From assembly GCF_000788395.1 (NCBI RefSeq), contig NZ_CP009888.1, forward strand, positions 3,133,499 to 3,197,498: 64,000 nucleotides of DNA. Reading direction: 5' to 3'. The stretch's first letter is position 1; the number at the start of each line of letters is the position of its first letter. The notes under the pieces are model-generated. The model saw nothing but the letters and a program-made list of their open reading frames with translations, had not been told where the DNA came from and did no database searches. This document shows positions 36,602 to 47,062 of the stretch, one piece after another. This DNA comes from Pseudoalteromonas piratica (GTDB lineage: Bacteria > Pseudomonadota > Gammaproteobacteria > Enterobacterales > Alteromonadaceae). A program made the position numbers and the translations under genes.

Positions 36602-36894
36602 AATTCTTTCCTTAGTTATTTATCTTCCTTGTGAATCAGTTTTTAAGTTATCTGCTTTTATCAGCTTTTTCAATAGATTAAGTGATACTTGTTATTAAAT
36701 TGAAAGTCTGAAGTTGAATTAATGAGATATAAGAAGCAACTCCCTAAAAATAAGCGAAAGATTGAAACAGAAATTATGCTTTTTAGCCGCTGAGCAAAAT
36801 TTAGTATGTGACTGGAAAATTATTGAAGAAGAAAATTGATACTATTTGCAAACTAATATGCATTTGGACAAGAAAGCATCTTGTAAATAAGAGC

Positions 36895-36941
36895 TAATTT
36901 AGCCTCATGAACATAGCCTGCTATGTGATTGGGGTAAATTA
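36895..36941. repeat. Repeat hairpin element B, copy 1
   Basis: Outer stem TAATTTA-(bulged G)-CCTCA paired with TGGGG-TAAATTA, a 3x3 internal loop, and an inner stem ACATAG / CTATGT with a four-base loop. Pair T36899-A36937 is C-G in copy 2. Confidence 0.7.
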
Positions 36942-37148
36942 AAACTCTAACGAAGGATCAATGTAAATAGGAAGCAACGTTCTACAAATAGGCGAGAAAT
37001 TGACAAGGCTTTCCTTCCAAACAAAGAGTAAGCTTTTTAGCCGCTGAGCATACTTTAGTATGTGATTGGAGATTTATTGAAGAAAAAAATTGATACTATT
37101 TGCAAACTAGTTTGCATTTAGACAAGAAAGCATCTTGTAAATAAGAGC

Positions 37149-37195
37149 TAATCTAGCCCCATGAGCATAGTGCGCTATGTGATTGGGGTAGATTA
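37149..37195. repeat. Repeat hairpin element B, copy 2
   Basis: Same 47-base architecture: TAATCTA-(bulged G)-CCCCA with TGGGG-TAGATTA, 3x3 loop, inner CATAG / CTATG. Both bases of one outer pair changed together relative to copy 1 (C37153-G37191). Confidence 0.7.
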
Positions 37196-37268
37196 AAAAC
37201 CTGACGCAGGAAGCAAACCCCTACAAATAGGCGAGAAATTGGCAAGGCCTTACTTCCAAACAAAGAGT

Positions 37269-37319
37269 AAGCTTTTTAGCCGCTGAGCATACTTTAGTAT
37301 GTGATTCGGTAAAAAGCTT
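37269..37319. repeat. Repeat hairpin element A, last copy
   Basis: AAGCTTTTTA-(bulged G)-CCG pairs with CGG-TAAAAAGCTT, then an internal loop and inner CATAC / GTATG. It has the same bulged G as element B. It ends 36 bases from the argS stop. Confidence 0.7.
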
Positions 37320-37355
37320 TATGTAACGCTGTCAAAGCGAAGCATATGCAGTAGG

Positions 37356-39098
37356 TTACATTTGCTCCATTACTTCGATACCTAGTAGATCTAGACCCTT
37401 CGCTAGCGTCTTCGCCACTAAATTACACAGCATTAAGCGGCTTTCTTTGGTAGCTGGCTCTACACCCTCTTTTAGTACCGGACATGCTTCGTAGAAGCTC
37501 ATATATAGGCTCGCAAGCTCATATAAGTAACTACATAAAACGTGCGGCGTCGCCTCAGCAATCATTTGATCTAGCACTTCTTCAAACTGGATTAGTTTGA
37601 TTGCTAACGCCTTTTCTTGCGCTTCAACAATTGAGATTGGTGCATTTAAGCTTGCAGCGTCAATACCTGCTTTACGGAAGATACTGCGTACACGCGTGTA
37701 GGCATACTGTAAGTAAGGCGCTGTTGCACCTTCAAAGCTCAACATGGTATCCCAGTTGAAGATATAATCGCTGGTACGGTTCTTAGAAAGATCCGCGTAT
37801 TTCACAGCCCCAATACCCACTTTACGAGCGATTTCGGCGCGTTCTTCAACGCTTAGGTCTGACTCGCGCTCTGCTAGCTTGTCAGTTGCGCGGCTTACTG
37901 CTTCTTCTAATAGTTCAGCTAGTTTAACTATGCCACCAGTACGGGTTTTAAATGGTTTACCATCTTCACCCATCATGGTGCCGAATGGGCAGAACTCATA
38001 CGTTGTTTCGTCACGTAACAGGCCAGCTTTACGTGCTGTTAACTCAACTTGGCTGAAGTGAAGGCTTTGACGCGCATCTACAAAGATTAAAATACGGTCT
38101 GCGCCTAGTTTGTTAGAACGGTAATCACACGCTGCTAAGTCGGTAGTTGCATATAAGAAGCCACCACCTGATTTTTGCACGATAAATACAGATGGTTCAC
38201 CATCTTTATTGGCCAATTCATCAAGGAATACAACTTGTGCACCTTGGTCTTCAACAGCAATGCCTTTCTCTTTAAGTAGTGTAATAACACCTTGTAGCGC
38301 ATCGTTATAAGCACTTTCAGCCTTAATATCTTCAGGCTTAAGGGTAACGTTTAGCTTTGCGTACACTTCTTCAGAGTGTTTTACTGAGGTATCAATAAAC
38401 AGTTTCCACAGCTTTTCACAGTGTGCATCGCCGCCTTGCAGCTTAACTACGTAGTCACGTGCTTTATCAGCAAAACCGTCTTCATCGTCAAAACGTTTTT
38501 TCGCATCGCGGTAGAAGGTTTCTAAATCAGCTAAGGCAACTGATTCAAGATCCACACCTTGGTTTAGTAAATCCTCTAAGTGCGCAATCAACATACCAAA
38601 TTGCGTACCCCAGTCACCTACATGGTTTTGACGTGTAACGGAGTCGCCACGGAACTCAAGTGCACGTACAACTGCATCACCAATAATGGTTGAGCGTAAA
38701 TGACCAACGTGCATTTCTTTTGCAAGGTTTGGTGATGAGTAATCTACTACCACATTTTGTGCGCTAGCATGCTCAGCTACACCCAGTTTTTCATCTTGGT
38801 TTGCAGACGAAAGTGTGTCAGCTAAAAATTCCGGCTTTAAGTGAATATTAATAAACCCTGGGCCAGCAATTTCAGTTTGCGAGGCAATGTCGCTTACATC
38901 TAAATTGTCGATAATTTTTTGTGCCAGTTCACGCGGATTCGTTTTTAACTTTTTTGCAGCGCCCATTGCACCATTAATTTGGTAATCACCAAACTGCGGG
39001 CGGGTACTTTGTGTTACCGCTGGGTTGGTATCTTCTGGTAAGCCTGCTGCAACCATGGCTGCTATGGCTTTTTCTACTAATATCTGACGAATATTCAT
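37356..39098 (-). CDS. argS: Arginyl-tRNA synthetase
   Basis: Class I synthetase, 580 residues, full length. N-terminal additional domain (1-120), HIGH-type motif in [10 protein letters not shown], the Arg-tRNA synthetase signature around [11 protein letters not shown], and a C-terminal anticodon-binding domain ([28 protein letters not shown]). KMSK is degenerate, as usual for ArgRS. Monocistronic; the repeat array lies just after its stop. Confidence 0.96.
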   Translation of the reverse strand: MNIRQILVEKAIAAMVAAGLPEDTNPAVTQSTRPQFGDYQINGAMGAAKKLKTNPRELAQKIIDNLDVSDIASQTEIAGPGFINIHLKPEFLADTLSSANQDEKLGVAEHASAQNVVVDYSSPNLAKEMHVGHLRSTIIGDAVVRALEFRGDSVTRQNHVGDWGTQFGMLIAHLEDLLNQGVDLESVALADLETFYRDAKKRFDDEDGFADKARDYVVKLQGGDAHCEKLWKLFIDTSVKHSEEVYAKLNVTLKPEDIKAESAYNDALQGVITLLKEKGIAVEDQGAQVVFLDELANKDGEPSVFIVQKSGGGFLYATTDLAACDYRSNKLGADRILIFVDARQSLHFSQVELTARKAGLLRDETTYEFCPFGTMMGEDGKPFKTRTGGIVKLAELLEEAVSRATDKLAERESDLSVEERAEIARKVGIGAVKYADLSKNRTSDYIFNWDTMLSFEGATAPYLQYAYTRVRSIFRKAGIDAASLNAPISIVEAQEKALAIKLIQFEEVLDQMIAEATPHVLCSYLYELASLYMSFYEACPVLKEGVEPATKESRLMLCNLVAKTLAKGLDLLGIEVMEQM

Positions 39099-39282
39099 TC
39101 TCTATTTCCTGTTACACACCGCTTGGGAGTAATCTCAACCAAGCCATGTCATTTTTATTCGTTTTAAAACTGATAACGACATAACACGTTATCAATGTAA
39201 CTTAACTTTTTTACTAAATAAATGCAGCGAGAGCAAAGCCACAGAGTATTTTTCGCTAGGAGTTTAGTCCGCTAAAAACTTA

Positions 39283-39311
39283 CAAAAAATACGATAGCAA
39301 TGACGCTATCG
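39283..39311 (-). terminator. Terminator after prfC
   Basis: On the minus strand CGATAGC / GCTATCG (7 bp, six-base loop) runs into TATTTTTTG. It lies 20 bases after the prfC stop. Confidence 0.85.
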
Positions 39312-39330
39312 CAAATTTATGACGTAAAAA

Positions 39331-40914
39331 TTAGTGTTCACGTGTCTGATGGAACTCAACTTCCGGATAACGCTCTTGCGACAAGTTTAAGTTAACGCGT
39401 GTTGGCGCGATATAAGTTAGGTTATCACCACCGTCGAGTGCTAAGTTTACTTCGCATTTACGGCGGAATTCTTCTAGCTTTTTCGCATCATCACAGGTTA
39501 CCCAGCGCGCTGTTGCAACGCTTACGCTTTCGTACATGGCATCTACGTTGTATTCGGCTTTTAAACGCGCTACAACAACATCAAACTGAAGTACACCTAC
39601 CGCGCCTACGATTAGATCATTGTTTTGCAGTGGTCTAAATACCTGTACTGCACCCTCTTCCGAAAGCTGGATAAGGCCTTTAAGTAGCTGCTTTTGCTTA
39701 AGTGGATCGCGTAAGCGAATACGACGGAATAATTCTGGCGCAAAGTTTGGTATACCGCTGAACTTAATTTTTTCACCTTGCGTAAAGGTATCACCAATTT
39801 GAATCGTACCATGGTTGTGAAGGCCAATAATGTCACCAGCGTACGCTTCTGCTGCACGCTCACGGTCACCGGCCATAAAGGTTACCGCATCAGAGATGCT
39901 GACCTTTTTACCAATACGCACATGGTCCATTTTCATACCTTGCTCATATTTACCCGACACAATACGCATAAAGGCAATACGGTCGCGGTGTTTCGGGTCC
40001 ATGTTAGCTTGAATTTTAAAGACAAAGCCTGAGAACTTTTCTTCGTCAGCAGTAACGAGGCGGTCATCTGTTTGACGCGGCTGTGGTGCTGGTGCCCACT
40101 TTGTTAAACCGTCAAGCATGTGGTCAACACCAAAATTACCAAGTGCGGTACCAAAGAATACCGGTGTTAATTCACCTGCTAGGAAAAGCTCTTGATCAAA
40201 TTCGTGTGATGCACCAACTACCAGCTCAAGTTCTTCGCGTAGTAATTCAGCCAGTTCTTCACCCACGGCTGCGTCAAGCTCTGGGTTATCTAATCCTTTA
40301 ACAATACGCACGTCTTGAATTGTGTGACCTTGACCTGTTTGGTACAAAATCGTTTCATCGCGATGAATGTGGTAAACACCTTTAAACTCTTTACCACAGC
40401 CAATTGGCCAGGTAACCGGAGCACACGCGATGTTTAGCTCACTTTCAACTTCGTCCATGACTTCCATTGGGTCACGGATATCACGGTCGAGTTTGTTCAT
40501 AAAGGTAACAATTGGCGTATCACGTAGACGCGTTACTTCCATAAGCTTACGGGTACGGTCTTCTACACCTTTCGCAGCGTCAATTACCATTAGGCACGAG
40601 TCAACCGCCGTGAGTGTACGGTAAGTATCTTCCGAGAAGTCCTCGTGTCCTGGGGTATCCAGTAGGTTAACCAAACAGTCATTGTACGGGAATTGCATTA
40701 CAGAGGTAGTAACCGAGATACCACGTTCTTTTTCCATTTCCATCCAGTCTGATTTAGCATGTTGATTCGAACCACGACCTTTTACTGTACCTGCTTTTTG
40801 CAGAGCTTGTCCGAAAAGAAGTACCTTTTCAGTAATGGTTGTTTTACCCGCATCCGGGTGGGAGATAATCGCAAAGGTGCGACGTTTGCCAACTTCAGTT
40901 GAAATACTGGACAT
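39331..40914 (-). CDS. prfC: Peptide chain release factor 3
   Basis: GTPase that recycles RF1/RF2 from the ribosome; 527 residues. G1 SHPDAGKTT, switch region [12 protein letters not shown]3 DTPGHEDF, G4 FMNKLDRD. The domain order and length match RF3 rather than EF-G. Start ATG 40914. Monocistronic, with its own terminator. Confidence 0.96.
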   Translation of the reverse strand: MSSISTEVGKRRTFAIISHPDAGKTTITEKVLLFGQALQKAGTVKGRGSNQHAKSDWMEMEKERGISVTTSVMQFPYNDCLVNLLDTPGHEDFSEDTYRTLTAVDSCLMVIDAAKGVEDRTRKLMEVTRLRDTPIVTFMNKLDRDIRDPMEVMDEVESELNIACAPVTWPIGCGKEFKGVYHIHRDETILYQTGQGHTIQDVRIVKGLDNPELDAAVGEELAELLREELELVVGASHEFDQELFLAGELTPVFFGTALGNFGVDHMLDGLTKWAPAPQPRQTDDRLVTADEEKFSGFVFKIQANMDPKHRDRIAFMRIVSGKYEQGMKMDHVRIGKKVSISDAVTFMAGDRERAAEAYAGDIIGLHNHGTIQIGDTFTQGEKIKFSGIPNFAPELFRRIRLRDPLKQKQLLKGLIQLSEEGAVQVFRPLQNNDLIVGAVGVLQFDVVVARLKAEYNVDAMYESVSVATARWVTCDDAKKLEEFRRKCEVNLALDGGDNLTYIAPTRVNLNLSQERYPEVEFHQTREH

Positions 40915-41334
40915 GAATACCCGCCAATCGCTTAAAATTCAAGGTTAAAAATGGGGCGAAATTATACCTGTTTACCCACTTAGAGTGCAATTAAAGCGTA
41001 GTTAATATGTGTGTTTTTTCGCTGAATTTTGTTTTTTAATTTTACAATAACTGTGGTTCTCAAAATTCACTTCTATTTACTTGCCAAAATTGCAATGTGG
41101 TTTTTGTTCATCTCACGAGAATTATTTTTAAAATAAAAATCAAACGATTTTTCATGAATGGCTAAAAACACTCGTTAAAGCAATAAAATCACCGCGCAAT
41201 AGTCTAAAATTTGGCTGATGTGTTAAGTTGTTTACAACCAACAAGATAGGCTTTTAGCATAAATACCTATTGCAATTAAACTGTGCTATGGTTGAGCTAT
41301 AAATCTAATAAATGTCGATTCAAATTTCGCAATT
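40915..41334. other. Divergent intergenic region prfC / TonB-dependent receptor (420 bases)
   Basis: AT-rich. It holds a weak hairpin (AAAAATC / GATTTTT at 41135-41152) and a short dyad GTTGTTTACAAC near 41227. No certain promoter, Fur box or riboswitch could be read. The long leader suggests regulation of the receptor gene, but nothing specific can be supported. Confidence 0.5.
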
Positions 41335-43623
41335 ATGGCTAGCCGAATAAATTTGCTTACGTCTGCAATAGTATTATCACTTTATGCACCCACAGTCGCT
41401 GCTGTTGATGCTGATTATGATCTTGATGCTCTACAAGCACTCAGCTTAAAAGATTTACTCAATGTTCAAGTGAAAACAGCTGGCCTAAAACAACAATCTT
41501 TATTAGATGCCCCTGCCAATATAAAAATCGTTACTGCTGAACAAATCAAACAACGCGGCTATCAGAACCTAATTGATATTTTGCGTGATGTACCTGGCTT
41601 TGACTTTGCCAACTACCAAGACGGCGCTGGTGAATACACAAGTCACAGTATAAACCGTGGTATTGGTGGTACTCCTGGCAATGTTCAGTTACTAATTATG
41701 GTTGATGGTATTGTGCAAAACCACATAGCCTTTAATTGGTCACAACCTTGGGGCAACCAACAAATTCTCGCTGATATTGAGCGCATTGAAATAGTGCAAG
41801 GCCCAGGCTCTGCAAGTTATGGGGCAAATGCTTACTCAGGGGTGATCCACTTTATAACGAAACAGGCAAAGCAATCATCAGGTCAACGATTAAGTGTGTT
41901 AACGGGTGAACATGGCGAACGGTCAGTTCAATTTATGTTCAACCATCAAGTTTCTGAGTTAAGTTTGCAACTCTCTGGTCGCTTTTCAAGCCGTGATGGT
42001 GATTCAGGATTAGATAGTTATGATCCTGCAGGTTACTTTACTAATCACCTGTATCCTAATTATCTAACGCAACAGTATGTTAATGGCGAATATATTGTTG
42101 CAGGCAATAACCCACTTGCTGGGCAATACCAACTCGCTGGGTACAATAATCAAAGTGATGATAACGCTCTTAGGGGCAAGCTCGTTTGGCAAAACCCATC
42201 TCAACATACTGTTGGCATCACACATTTTGAGCTTGGTTTTAACAGCTGGGAGCAAGAACAAGGACTTGCTAGTTATGTAGCGGGTTTTGAGTATCAAACA
42301 CGTGATACTTCATATAAAAAACACCACAGTGCACAACATTATTACCTTGATTTGGATTATCAATTTTCTCACCAGCTAGAACTCGCTAGCAGACTATGGC
42401 AAAGAGAAAATACCCAAGAACCCGACACCGGGTTTAAATACAGCTATCGCTTCGTCGATTTAGTGAAAAGCTATCACAGTGTGAGCAAGCAAAGCGCATT
42501 TGAGCAACAACTAACCATTTCCAAATGGCACGACATTGATTGGCAGTTTGGCTACAGATTAATGCGCTCAGAAAAAATGGGGCAAATCGTCTCACTGGGT
42601 GATTATCAACTAGGTAACCAAGCATCTACTGCCTCAGATTGGCTTATCGCTGAGGCAGGACTTGGACTAAATTCCTATGTGGAATATCCTGTTGAAGAGG
42701 TTGATGAAAAAGCGTTTTATGCAGAAGCTCAAGGGTTCTTAACGGATAAAATCAACTACACGCTTGGTTTTCGCTATGACCGCAGTGACGCCTTTGGCAG
42801 CACCACAAACCCGCGTGCTGCAATTAACTATAACGCCAACCAAAACTTAGTGTTTAAGTTACTCTATGGCGAAGCCTTTCGTGAACCGAGTATTTTTGAG
42901 CTCAACGATGAATTTCGCGGAAATAGCAGCCTAAAGCCAGAGAAAATTAAAACCACTGAGTTAGTAAGCCATTATTTTTATGAGCAGGCTGAACATCAAC
43001 TAGACTTAAAAACAGCCATTTACTTAAGCCAAGAAGACAATCGCATTACCCTCAATATCCAAGACGATGATGCAAATATGCGCTTTGCATCGGCCAGTAA
43101 CGTTAGTTATGAAAATGCCAAACACAGTGATTACTGGGGATTATCATTTGATGCAAATTATAGTTATAAACAATCTCTAACAGCTTATTTTAATTATCAT
43201 TACTCTGATGGCGAACAAGATTTAACGACCAATGCACTGAATCATATTACGGATCATAAAATCAATTGGGGTGTTAATTATCGCCTCTTGCCACATTTAG
43301 CAGTAGATTTAAGAGCAAACCATTTAATTGGACGAAACGCACCTGTAAGCAATGCTTATTTTTCAGGTGATATTGGTAATTTATCACTTTATAACTTAGT
43401 TATTTCTGCGCCTGATTTAAGCTTGTCAGGTGTATCAATAACACCACAATTTATCGTCAACAACTTATTTGACAAAGACTATGTTCTAGTCGGCAGACAA
43501 GACGGTGCCAGTGACGTGAACGCATATGATATTAATAACAATGCAGACCCGGATGGATTTACACCAGCTTATCACCCACAACTTGGGCGGACAGTCGCAT
43601 TGCAACTATTAGTCAGTTTCTAG
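41335..43623 (+). CDS. TonB-dependent outer-membrane receptor
   Basis: 762 residues: signal peptide (cleavage near TVAAVDA), plug domain (about 45-165: NIKIVTAEQIKQRGYQNL, DILRDVPGF, LIMVDGI, IERIEIVQGPGSASYGANA) and a 22-strand beta-barrel with EAFREPSIFELN and a C-terminal aromatic end (ALQLLVSF). The N-terminal LSLKDLLNVQV segment is typical of receptors linked to signalling proteins in Alteromonadales. No ribosome site is obvious before ATG 41335. Substrate not determinable. It is next to a YfiR-like gene and a hybrid kinase, which suggests a sensing rather than purely uptake role. Confidence 0.92.
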   Translation: MASRINLLTSAIVLSLYAPTVAAVDADYDLDALQALSLKDLLNVQVKTAGLKQQSLLDAPANIKIVTAEQIKQRGYQNLIDILRDVPGFDFANYQDGAGEYTSHSINRGIGGTPGNVQLLIMVDGIVQNHIAFNWSQPWGNQQILADIERIEIVQGPGSASYGANAYSGVIHFITKQAKQSSGQRLSVLTGEHGERSVQFMFNHQVSELSLQLSGRFSSRDGDSGLDSYDPAGYFTNHLYPNYLTQQYVNGEYIVAGNNPLAGQYQLAGYNNQSDDNALRGKLVWQNPSQHTVGITHFELGFNSWEQEQGLASYVAGFEYQTRDTSYKKHHSAQHYYLDLDYQFSHQLELASRLWQRENTQEPDTGFKYSYRFVDLVKSYHSVSKQSAFEQQLTISKWHDIDWQFGYRLMRSEKMGQIVSLGDYQLGNQASTASDWLIAEAGLGLNSYVEYPVEEVDEKAFYAEAQGFLTDKINYTLGFRYDRSDAFGSTTNPRAAINYNANQNLVFKLLYGEAFREPSIFELNDEFRGNSSLKPEKIKTTELVSHYFYEQAEHQLDLKTAIYLSQEDNRITLNIQDDDANMRFASASNVSYENAKHSDYWGLSFDANYSYKQSLTAYFNYHYSDGEQDLTTNALNHITDHKINWGVNYRLLPHLAVDLRANHLIGRNAPVSNAYFSGDIGNLSLYNLVISAPDLSLSGVSITPQFIVNNLFDKDYVLVGRQDGASDVNAYDINNNADPDGFTPAYHPQLGRTVALQLLVSF

Positions 43624-43650
43624 GCTTGTAAAAAGGCGAAGAGAGGCGTT

Positions 43651-44169
43651 TTAATTATAAAGTGTGACAATATCGAGTACTGTTTTATCCCAACTAAGAC
43701 CCGTTGCATCACTACTTTTTTTATTCAAATAAAAAATTGGGCGTCCATTTTTCACACTTAGTCCTAACGTAATACCCTGTTTCACCATATCAATATCATT
43801 CGTTACTAATAAACTAGTGTGTTTTAAGCTGTAAATAAGTGCATCACTCAAATCTATTTGTTGATCGAGGAAGACAATATCATAAGGTTTCTTTGGCAGC
43901 TCATTACCAAATTTAATGGTGCCTAGTTGCTGGTTCCGTTGCTTTGCTTTCAACAAGTTGAACGCTTGATAAACATCGCGATTGTTAACAACAAAAACAG
44001 ATAGCTTCGGTTTTTTTGACAATACCTTTTCATAAGGCATTAGTTTAGAAAGTAATACTACCTGCAAATTCGCAGGCAATTCATTGGCCACTGCGTGCCA
44101 AGATGAACTCAAAAACAAAAGTGTGAGAGCAGCTAAGAAGTAACTCTTCCTTGTTAAGCTTAACGACAC
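43651..44169 (-). CDS. YfiR-like periplasmic protein (DUF4154)
   Basis: 172 residues with a signal peptide (LAALTLLFLSSSWHAVA). The mature part follows the YfiR/DUF4154 plan: an N-terminal helix with LLSKLMPYEK, a strand KLSVFVVNNRD, the segment PYDIVFLDQQ, TSLLVTNDIDMVKQG, and the closing GLSVKNGRPIFYLNKKSSDATGL. YfiR represses the cyclase YfiN in Pseudomonas; in receptor-linked loci, related proteins are thought to pass signals to a membrane kinase or cyclase. Convergent with the receptor gene (27 bases apart) and divergent from the hybrid kinase. The family call is moderate because similarity is in the pattern more than in single motifs. Confidence 0.72.
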   Translation of the reverse strand: MSLSLTRKSYFLAALTLLFLSSSWHAVANELPANLQVVLLSKLMPYEKVLSKKPKLSVFVVNNRDVYQAFNLLKAKQRNQQLGTIKFGNELPKKPYDIVFLDQQIDLSDALIYSLKHTSLLVTNDIDMVKQGITLGLSVKNGRPIFYLNKKSSDATGLSWDKTVLDIVTLYN

Positions 44170-44358
44170 TGTTTTCCTGCCGTCTTAGAACACACCTTAC
44201 ACATACACTTACTTAAACACTCCCTATTAATAAGCTACTGCACATTAAAATTGATGTATCACACACGCAAATTATTGTACTGATTGTAATTATATTCTTA
44301 TACTAGTACAAAAATATGCTAGATTATAGAGTAACTTTTTGTCGAGAAATGGAAAACG

Positions 44359-47031
44359 ATGAATAACAACAAGTTGAGCGTAAGACTGCTGTGGTATATT
44401 ACCCCACTTGTGATTATTCCTATGGCAATTCAAGGCGTTTTCTCCCTAACTAATGTTACAAGCTCCTCAGAAAAACAAGCTGAGGCAATCGTAACACGCT
44501 TTGTTGAGCAACAAGTTAATAAAAGCCAAAACTTTACACAATTCTATAACTCAATAATCGAGCTACTCTCGGCTTCACCTGTACTCAATAATTATTTAAT
44601 TTACAGTTATGATGAAGATAACAAACCATCTAAAGCGCGTACAAAGCTAGTATCTTCACTAGTCGATGAATTTGGCAATTATGTTGATTCGTTTCCACAT
44701 ATTCTCAGCATCGGTGTCATTAACCCTGAGGGTGATGTACTTAGCTATTACCCAAAAGCGGTACTTGAAACACGAGATAGTTACCCCTTCAGTGACCAAC
44801 TTGCCAATAACAGAAAGCAACAAAATACGTTTTTTGTTCCTGAAGAAGATAAAACATCTATCTATCTCTCTTACCGCTTATTTGATTCCCGCTTTACGTT
44901 AGATTCTCCAAAAGTACTTGGGTATTTAATTTTTCACATCGATAGTGATGAAATCGCACGTAGCGTTGCCAATGATTACTTCTCAGATACAATTAATTTT
45001 ATTATGGATAGCTCAGGTAAAATTTTGTTCTGTAATCAAACAAGCTTGAACAATAGCTATGTTTCTGAGTACGAATTGCAACTGCTAAAAAACACCGCAA
45101 ATACCGAAGTCTTTAATCAACTGTCGTTACACACTCTTGCTGACGATACGCGCATGATCTTAGCAAACTCAATGGGGAATGATCTCTATTTTGTGACCGC
45201 CTTAAATAAAAACTCACTGTATAAGGCCGGCCAAACCATTACCATGTACACCGCGTTATTAATTTTATCTACAGCGATATTTTTACCCGGCATTATCTTT
45301 TTAGTGGTGCGCCGAATGCTGTTAAAACCGATTGAATCATTGGCTGAAGCAAGTCATAAAGTCGGTGATGGTGATTTAAATGTAAAACTACAACAAGATC
45401 GCAGTGATGAATTGGGCATGTTGTTTCGTGATTTTAATCACATGGTTAATCAAATTAAGCAATATCAAACAGAATTACTTGATTATCGAGAGCATCTTGA
45501 AGAAAAGGTAGTTACTCGTACTCAAGCCATTGCAAAAATAAATAAAAAGTTAGAAAAAGCCATTATTGAAGCTGAACAAGCTAATCACCTAAAAAGTCGA
45601 TTTTTAGCAAATATGAGCCATGAGATCCGTACACCTCTTACGGCGATAATGGGATTTACTGAAACCATCCTGGCGCAAGAGTCAAACAACAAAAAAGCGA
45701 AATACTTAAGTACTGTATTAAGAAACTCCAAACACCTGCTTGAATTAATTAACAATATTCTCGATCTATCAAAAATAGAAGCCGATAAACTCGAAGTTGA
45801 GACCCGTGTTGTTGAGCTTATTCCTTTTATCAATGATATCAAAAGCATTATTGAGCCTATGGCGGCTGAGAAAAAGCTCGAACTCTCGTTAAATATTGAC
45901 TACCCACTGCCTAGCATAATACACAGTGATGAAACGCGTTTAAAACAGGTACTGCTAAATATCTGTACTAACGCCGTAAAATTTACTGAAAAGGGCGAAG
46001 TTGAACTTAATGTGCGCTACTCCCCTTCTACCGAAAAACTTATCTTTACCGTGATCGATAGTGGTATTGGGATGTCACAACAAGAACAAGAAAGGGCCTT
46101 TAAACCCTTCGAGCAAGCAGATATCAGTACGACGCGAAAATTTGGAGGTACCGGCCTTGGCCTGTGTATTGCGAAAAACTTAGCCCAAATTTTGGGAGGC
46201 GATATCTCAGTAACAAGTAAGCTAAGTGAAGGAAGTCGCTTTGAGGTTATTATTGCCACCAACAACCAAAACCATAGTGTAGATATGGTTAATAGCGCGA
46301 ACTCCGCTAAAGCAATGCTAAAAGAAGACGTAGGCTCGCATGCGCAACAGTTTGAAGGAAATATTCTGGTTGCCGAAGATAATAAAGACAACCAAGACCT
46401 AATAAGGTTATTGCTCAGTCAATGGGGTATTTCGCCTGATTTTGCGAATAACGGAGCAGAAGCCGTAGAGCAAGCACTTACCAATGACTATGATTTGATT
46501 TTAATGGATATGCAAATGCCTGTTATGGGCGGCTTAGAAGCAACTGAAATGCTAAGAAACGCCGCTTATGATGGCCCAATTGTGGCGCTCACTGCAAATG
46601 TGATGAAAAACGATGTTGACGCTTATCTTGAAGCTGGCTGTGATAAAGCACTTGCTAAACCCATTGATAAAATGCAACTTGAGCAAACACTACAGCAGTA
46701 CTTGGCCCTTGAACGTGACGGTCAACAGAATTGGGAAGAGCTGTTCCAAGGAGAACGTTTCAAGCAAATTAGTGATAATTACAAATCTAAATTACCTAAT
46801 CTGCTGAAACAAATTGCTTCACTCAATGAGCAGCAAGACTTAAATGAACTATTGGCACTTGCACACAGCATAAAAGGCAGTGCTGGATGCTTTGGCTTTA
46901 ACCATATTAGTGATGCTGCAGCTGAACTAGAACTGTGTATTCGAGAGCATAATGAAGAAGCATTGGATTATCATGTGTTAAAGCTGGAACAAGCAATTAT
47001 CTTTATTTTAAACCTAAAAGAAGATGATTAA
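44359..47031 (+). CDS. Hybrid histidine kinase with receiver and Hpt domains
   Basis: 890 residues. Membrane segment (13-32), periplasmic CACHE-like sensor (35-290), second membrane segment (TALLILSTAIFLPGIIFLVV), HAMP, a short coiled coil, HisKA with His421 (NMSHEIRTPL), HATPase with N box NICTNAVKF, DSGIGM and GGTGLGLCIAKNLA, receiver with Asp717 (LILMDMQMPVMGG) and Hpt with His836 (LAHSIKGSAGCFG). All four relay residues are present, so it can run a full His-Asp-His relay; the final response regulator is not in the neighbourhood. It may be driven by the YfiR-like protein next door. Confidence 0.93.
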   Translation: MNNNKLSVRLLWYITPLVIIPMAIQGVFSLTNVTSSSEKQAEAIVTRFVEQQVNKSQNFTQFYNSIIELLSASPVLNNYLIYSYDEDNKPSKARTKLVSSLVDEFGNYVDSFPHILSIGVINPEGDVLSYYPKAVLETRDSYPFSDQLANNRKQQNTFFVPEEDKTSIYLSYRLFDSRFTLDSPKVLGYLIFHIDSDEIARSVANDYFSDTINFIMDSSGKILFCNQTSLNNSYVSEYELQLLKNTANTEVFNQLSLHTLADDTRMILANSMGNDLYFVTALNKNSLYKAGQTITMYTALLILSTAIFLPGIIFLVVRRMLLKPIESLAEASHKVGDGDLNVKLQQDRSDELGMLFRDFNHMVNQIKQYQTELLDYREHLEEKVVTRTQAIAKINKKLEKAIIEAEQANHLKSRFLANMSHEIRTPLTAIMGFTETILAQESNNKKAKYLSTVLRNSKHLLELINNILDLSKIEADKLEVETRVVELIPFINDIKSIIEPMAAEKKLELSLNIDYPLPSIIHSDETRLKQVLLNICTNAVKFTEKGEVELNVRYSPSTEKLIFTVIDSGIGMSQQEQERAFKPFEQADISTTRKFGGTGLGLCIAKNLAQILGGDISVTSKLSEGSRFEVIIATNNQNHSVDMVNSANSAKAMLKEDVGSHAQQFEGNILVAEDNKDNQDLIRLLLSQWGISPDFANNGAEAVEQALTNDYDLILMDMQMPVMGGLEATEMLRNAAYDGPIVALTANVMKNDVDAYLEAGCDKALAKPIDKMQLEQTLQQYLALERDGQQNWEELFQGERFKQISDNYKSKLPNLLKQIASLNEQQDLNELLALAHSIKGSAGCFGFNHISDAAAELELCIREHNEEALDYHVLKLEQAIIFILNLKEDD

Positions 47032-47062
47032 GAGCTGCTGTCGTATGGCTAGAAATTTAACC

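Larger units (their letters stand above)
36722..37319. repeat. Array of ~240-254 bp direct repeats with nested hairpins
   Basis: Two full units start at 36778 and 37032 (254 bp apart), a third partial unit at 37271 (239 bp later), and a degenerate partial unit precedes them from about 36722. Shared landmarks in each unit: GCTTTTTAGCCGCTGAGCA, TTGATACTATTTGCAAACTA, AAGAAAGCATCTTGTAAATA, GCGAGAAATTG. Each unit has two related hairpin elements, A (CTGAGCATAC...GTATGTGATT) and B (GCATAG...CTATGTGATTGGGG), giving five copies about 117-137 bp apart (36791, 36908, 37045, 37162, 37284). I recognise no named family. Confidence 0.85.
36602..37355. other. Gene-free stretch of 754 bases downstream of argS
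   Basis: The first 120 bases are AT-rich and hold the promoter of the TonB-domain gene, which I could not resolve. From about 36722 to 37319 it is filled by the repeat array listed next. No coding frame is credible. Confidence 0.8.

Noticed and set aside
36722..37319. CRISPR array
   Set aside because: Units are about 240 bp and repeat across their whole length; there are no short repeats with unique spacers and no cas genes.
39399..40624. Several 60-85 codon frames opposite prfC
   Set aside because: They are shadows of the prfC coding sequence with no ribosome sites or family features.
41120..41140. Fur-box-like AT-rich sequence upstream of the TonB-dependent receptor
   Set aside because: Too few matches to the 19-bp Fur consensus; any AT-rich leader gives similar scores.
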